Assembly (NCBI GenBank): GCA_025927665.1
Contig: JAICKZ010000003.1
Location: 1 to 29,119 of the forward strand
From: Steroidobacteraceae bacterium
Lineage (GTDB): Bacteria > Pseudomonadota > Gammaproteobacteria > Steroidobacterales > Steroidobacteraceae
DNA length: 29,119 nucleotides
Direction: 5' to 3'
Made by a program: the position numbers and the translations under genes. Positions 25,823-29,119 of this stretch are shown here, piece after piece. Every line of letters starts with the position of its first letter. The first letter of the stretch is position 1. The notes beneath the pieces are model-generated. The model saw only the letters and a program-made list of their open reading frames with translations, did no database searches and was not told the DNA's origin.

Positions 25823-25900
25823 TGTCATTCCCGCGTAGGCGGGAATCTAGTAAGAAAAGAATCCTTGTTTTACTGGACCTCCGCCTACGCGGGGGTGACA
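25823..25900. repeat. REP-like inverted repeat pair between aceF and lpd
   Basis: TGTCATTCCCGCGTAGGC.. (25823-25851) and its imperfect inverse (25872-25900, ..CCGCCTACGCGGGGGTGACA) flank a 20-base spacer. It is the same family as the outer pair at 13818-13959. In mRNA of the pdh operon it would form a long stem between aceF and lpd. No ORF lies in the gap 25777-25962; the rest of it shows nothing I can name. Confidence 0.85.
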
Positions 25901-25962
25901 CATCAGAATCTTCTCTGGTATCACGCAATTCATCGCATGATGGAACAGAGATGATGAAATTT

Positions 25963-27582
25963 TTACGGCACCGCTTCAAGCAAGCCCTTCACATTCGCCA
26001 ACTGTCTTGACAAGAACGTCGTAAACCGTGCGCCCAACGCGCCGTCGATCACGCGATGATCGTATGCAAGCGTGAACGGCAAGATCAATCGTGGATCAAA
26101 TGCGCTAGTCTTGACGTTATATATTGGCTTCATTGAAGACTTGGCCACACCCAATATCGCCACTTCTGGAACATTGATGATAGGTGTAAACGAAGTACCA
26201 CCAATACCGCCCAAGCTTGAAATGGTGAAACAACCACCTTGCATGTCAACGGCACTTAATTTTCCATCACGCGCTTTTTCCGACAAGGATGCCAAGTCTT
26301 GTGCTAATTCATAGATATCTTTTTGATCGGCATTGCGAATCACCGGAACCGTCAACCCATTGGGTGTATCCGCTGCAAAACCGATATTCATATACTTTTT
26401 GAATACGATGCCTTGACCTGATGCATCCAGTGATGAATTGAATGTCGGGTACTCTTGCAGTGTGCGCACTACTGCGCGAATGATGAATGCCAAAGGCGTA
26501 AGCTTGATATTACGTGCGGCGGCTTCGCTTTTTAGCGCATTGCGTTTGGCTTCAAGCTCAGTGATATCTGCTTCGTCCATTTGCCATACATGAGGCACGT
26601 TGAGCCAACTGGAAAGTACATGCGGACCGGAAATCTTCTGAATGCGACTCAGCGGTTTGATTTCAATCGCACCGAATTTACTAAAATCAATATTAGGAAC
26701 TTTGGGAAGCGAGGAGCCAACAGCCGATCCCGCACCACTCATCACTTGCTTAACGAAGGCTTTTACGTCATCAGAGGTAATGCGTGCTTTGACACCACTA
26801 CCTTTGACACGCGAAAGATCGACACCTAACTCACGTGCAAAGCGACGCACTGAAGGACTGGCATGTGCTTTCGCAAAACCCGCTTCGTTAATTACTGGCA
26901 ACGCGCCACTGGTGAATGATTGAACCGGTGCAGTGACCAATGCAGCAGTTGGCGCAGTTGCAGGAGCCGATGCTGAAGCGGTCGGCACAGTCGCTGCGCT
27001 ACTTACTTGTGCAACCGAAGCAATTCCTTTTACAACAACAACTGCGGCGCCTTTGGAAACACGATCACCTTTCTTCACTGCCAAAGAGGTAATAACACCT
27101 GCAGCCGTACTCGGCACGTCCATGGTGGCTTTTTCGGTTTCAATCGTAATCAGTGGTGTGTCAACTTCGATCTTGTCGCCCACTTTCACCAACACATCGA
27201 TCACTTCAACCTCTTTGAAGTCACCGATATCGGGCACGGTAACAGATTGTTCTGTTGTTGCCGCCACGGAGGATATGGCTGCCGCAACCACTGGTGCCGC
27301 CTTAGGTGTTTCTTTTGGTGTCTCTTTCATGACAGGTGCCGCTTGAGTTGTGTCTTCAATGCTCAACACCACACTGCCTTTCGATACGCGATCACCTTTC
27401 TTGATGGCCACCGACTTGACCACCCCAGCCGTGGTACTCGGCACATCCATGGTGGCTTTTTCGGTTTCTATGGTGATCAACGGCGTATCGATTTCGATCT
27501 TGTCGCCAACCTTCACCAATACGTCAATGACTTCAACATTCTTGAAGTCACCGATATCTGGAACATGTATCTCTTGAGCCAT
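25963..27582 (-). CDS. aceF: Pyruvate dehydrogenase E2, dihydrolipoyllysine acetyltransferase
   Basis: E2 forms the core of the pyruvate dehydrogenase complex and transfers the acetyl group from its lipoyl arms to CoA. The 539 residues contain two lipoyl domains (about 3-76 with K42, and 114-187 with K151, each in the motif ETEKATMDVPS), an Ala/Pro/Thr-rich linker after each, a peripheral-subunit-binding domain (about 241-279, ASPSVRRFARELGVDLSRVK) that holds E1/E3, and the catalytic domain with the CoA-acetyl transfer motif DHRVIDGALGARF (H509, D513). E. coli has three lipoyl domains, many other proteobacteria two or one. The ATG at 27582 is 30 bases after the aceE stop. Order and spacing show one operon, aceE-aceF-lpd. 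Confidence 0.97.
   Translation of the reverse strand: MAQEIHVPDIGDFKNVEVIDVLVKVGDKIEIDTPLITIETEKATMDVPSTTAGVVKSVAIKKGDRVSKGSVVLSIEDTTQAAPVMKETPKETPKAAPVVAAAISSVAATTEQSVTVPDIGDFKEVEVIDVLVKVGDKIEVDTPLITIETEKATMDVPSTAAGVITSLAVKKGDRVSKGAAVVVVKGIASVAQVSSAATVPTASASAPATAPTAALVTAPVQSFTSGALPVINEAGFAKAHASPSVRRFARELGVDLSRVKGSGVKARITSDDVKAFVKQVMSGAGSAVGSSLPKVPNIDFSKFGAIEIKPLSRIQKISGPHVLSSWLNVPHVWQMDEADITELEAKRNALKSEAAARNIKLTPLAFIIRAVVRTLQEYPTFNSSLDASGQGIVFKKYMNIGFAADTPNGLTVPVIRNADQKDIYELAQDLASLSEKARDGKLSAVDMQGGCFTISSLGGIGGTSFTPIINVPEVAILGVAKSSMKPIYNVKTSAFDPRLILPFTLAYDHRVIDGALGARFTTFLSRQLANVKGLLEAVP
27012..27240 (-). repeat. Lipoyl-domain coding repeat, second copy in aceF
   Basis: Codons for the second lipoyl domain (about residues 115-190). 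It has VPDIGDFKEVEVIDVLVKVG and TPLITIETEKATMDVPS in common with the first copy, with differences clustered at the end (VITSLAVKKGDRVSKGAAVV). Confidence 0.8.
27350..27582 (-). repeat. Lipoyl-domain coding repeat, first copy in aceF
   Basis: Codons 1-78 of aceF encode the first lipoyl domain, VPDIGDFKNVEVIDVLVKVG..., lipoyl Lys K42. It is closest to the copy in lpd over most of its length (both keep KSVAIKKGDRVSKGS). Confidence 0.8.
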
Positions 27583-27611
27583 GATTAATTCAGTTGATTG
27601 AAGATTGAGGC

Positions 27612-29119
27612 TTACAGTGAAGCAGGATTGGGTTTGGATGCATCGATATGTTTAGCGATGTAGTCCTGCGCCACTTTCTTGTCAAGCTGATCTTCATCCA
27701 CCAATGCTTTCAACGCAGCCGCGACCACGTAGTGACGATCGACTTCAAAGTGTTTACGCAATGCAGCACGGCCATCTGAGCGACCGTAACCATCCGTACC
27801 TAACACGACATAGCGACCCGGAACCCATTGACGAACTTGGTCCGCGACAACTTTCATGTAATCGGTAGAAGCAATGAATGGCCCACTGGCCTTAGCCAAA
27901 GTTTGCGTGACATAGCTTTGCTTTGGCTTATCACTTGGATGCAGCATATTCCAACGCTCAACATCGAGCGCTTCGCGACGTAATTCCGAGAAGCTCGTGA
28001 CACTGTAAATATCGGCACTGACTTTGAATTCATTTTCAAGAATGACGGCAGCGGCTTCGACTTCACGCAAGATCGTACCTGAGCCAAGCAAATTAACTTT
28101 CAGCTTTGACTTTCCACCATCTTTGTATAGATACATACCTTTAAGAATGCCCTGCTCTGCACCTTTGGGCATTGCTGGGTGTGCATAGTTTTCATTCATG
28201 CAAGTCAGGTAGTAGAAAATATTTTCTCGTTCCTGATACATGCGTCGCATACCATCTTGAATGATCACGGCCAACTCGTAGGCATAAGTTGGATCATAGG
28301 CGACACAGTTTGGAATGGTTGAAGCGGCCAACAAGCTATGTCCATCTTGATGTTGCAACCCTTCACCCGCAAGCGTAGTGCGGCCGGCTGTACCACCCAT
28401 CAAGAAACCACGCGCTTGCATATCACCTGCAGCCCAGAGGTAATCACCGACGCGTTGAAAGCCGAACATCGAATAATAAATATAGAACGGAATCATGTTG
28501 ACGCCATGATTGGCGTAAGCTGTTCCCGCGGCGATCCATGAAGATACGGCGCCCCCTTCATTGATGCCTTCTTCAAGAATTTGGCCTTTCTTGTCTTCCT
28601 TATAGAACATCAAATGATCCGCATCTTGCGGTGTATACAACTGACCCTTGGATGAATAAATGCCGACTTGACGGAATAAACCTTCCATACCAAAGGTGCG
28701 TGCTTCATCCGGCACAATCGGCACCACGTACTTACCAATCTCCTTATCTTTCAGCAGTACTTGCAGAATGCGCACGAAGGCCATCGTGGTGGAATTATCG
28801 CGATCACCGGTGCTTTGCAATAATGCATCAAACGCCGATAAAGGTGGCACTTTGAGCGGTGGTGCAATATCACGTCGCTTCGGCAAGTAACCGCCCAATT
28901 TCTTGCGGCGCTCATGCAAGTATTGCATCTCTGCACTGTTTTCCGGCAATCGTTGAAACGGTGCATTCAGAATTTGTTCATCCGTAACTTCAATGCCTAA
29001 ACGACTGCGCACTTCTTTCAATGCTTCATCATCTAATTTCTTTTGTTGATGAGTAATGTTTTGGCTTTCGCCATAACGACCCATCATAAATCCCTTCACG
29101 GTCTTGGCCAGAATCACCG
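27612..29119 (-). CDS. aceE: Pyruvate dehydrogenase E1 (homodimeric type), 5'-truncated by the window
   Basis: AceE decarboxylates pyruvate with thiamine diphosphate and acetylates the E2 lipoyl arm. Only the C-terminal ~502 residues are here; comparison with the ~887-residue E. coli protein indicates that about 380 N-terminal residues, including the thiamine diphosphate motif, lie outside the window. The first residues seen (VILAKTVKGFMMG) are the conserved end of the first domain. Further landmarks are VPDEARTFGMEGLFRQVGIYS, the INEGGAVSSWIAAGTAYA stretch, TAGRTTLAGEGLQHQDGHS and the C-terminal VLGTDGYGRSDGRAALRKHFEVD. The stop is 30 bases before aceF, so it is the first of the three pdh genes visible here. 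Its promoter is beyond the window. Confidence 0.97.
   Translation of the reverse strand, partial: VILAKTVKGFMMGRYGESQNITHQQKKLDDEALKEVRSRLGIEVTDEQILNAPFQRLPENSAEMQYLHERRKKLGGYLPKRRDIAPPLKVPPLSAFDALLQSTGDRDNSTTMAFVRILQVLLKDKEIGKYVVPIVPDEARTFGMEGLFRQVGIYSSKGQLYTPQDADHLMFYKEDKKGQILEEGINEGGAVSSWIAAGTAYANHGVNMIPFYIYYSMFGFQRVGDYLWAAGDMQARGFLMGGTAGRTTLAGEGLQHQDGHSLLAASTIPNCVAYDPTYAYELAVIIQDGMRRMYQERENIFYYLTCMNENYAHPAMPKGAEQGILKGMYLYKDGGKSKLKVNLLGSGTILREVEAAAVILENEFKVSADIYSVTSFSELRREALDVERWNMLHPSDKPKQSYVTQTLAKASGPFIASTDYMKVVADQVRQWVPGRYVVLGTDGYGRSDGRAALRKHFEVDRHYVVAAALKALVDEDQLDKKVAQDYIAKHIDASKPNPASL

Noticed and set aside
27007..27588. Long plus-strand open frame rich in Cys and His, antisense to aceF
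   Set aside because: It mirrors the repetitive lipoyl-domain codons on the other strand; the residue pattern follows from the sense codons and there is no start context.

Overview
The window is an ordinary-looking piece of a gammaproteobacterial chromosome with moderate base composition and short intergenic gaps. The strongest clue to its origin is the block lptG-lptF (leftward) divergent from pepA-holC-valS (rightward), with an RDD-family gene after lptG. This arrangement is conserved in Pseudomonas and related gammaproteobacteria. A pyruvate dehydrogenase E2 with two lipoyl domains and an Lpd with its own lipoyl domain also fit Beta/Gammaproteobacteria. I cannot name a genus. No CRISPR array, rRNA, tRNA, prophage or complete insertion sequence is visible.

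Layout: 1-702 is the 3' part of an unrecognised gene with a low-complexity linker. 726-750 is a leftward terminator. 953-3655 is the leftward RDD-lptG-lptF operon (LPS export permeases). 3731-5663 is pepA-holC. 5732-6343 is a leftward OmpW-like outer-membrane barrel that meets holC tail to tail over a shared hairpin. 6487-9363 is valS. 9460-13616 is moxR, a DUF58 gene and a tgpA-like transglutaminase, a standard trio except that a 276-base gap with a possible opposite-strand small ORF separates the first two. 13617-13998 holds the broken end of a PAP2 phosphatase gene and two nested REP-like palindrome pairs. 13999-16055 is an OmpR-type response regulator and its kinase. 16200-17807 is ETF-ubiquinone oxidoreductase. 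17915-19552 is zapE and a DUF1993 gene. 19765-21880 is a membrane-anchored AraC-type regulator followed by an unrecognised secreted protein with a structured 5' leader. 21881-22548 is a gene-poor stretch containing a decayed copy of the 3' end of lpd. 22549-23889 is a ClC-type exchanger. 24004-29119 is the leftward aceE (5' end beyond the window)-aceF-lpd operon, with a REP pair between aceF and lpd.

Most genes are housekeeping: envelope assembly (lptFG, OmpW-like, TgpA-like), translation (valS), replication (holC), division (zapE), and carbon and electron flow (PDH complex, ETF-QO). The accessory signal lies in the spacers: two families of REP-like palindromes at two loci each plus a third nested family, two gene remnants, and the AraC regulator/secreted protein pair, which is the best candidate for an undescribed unit. 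I see no clear new defence or mobile system.
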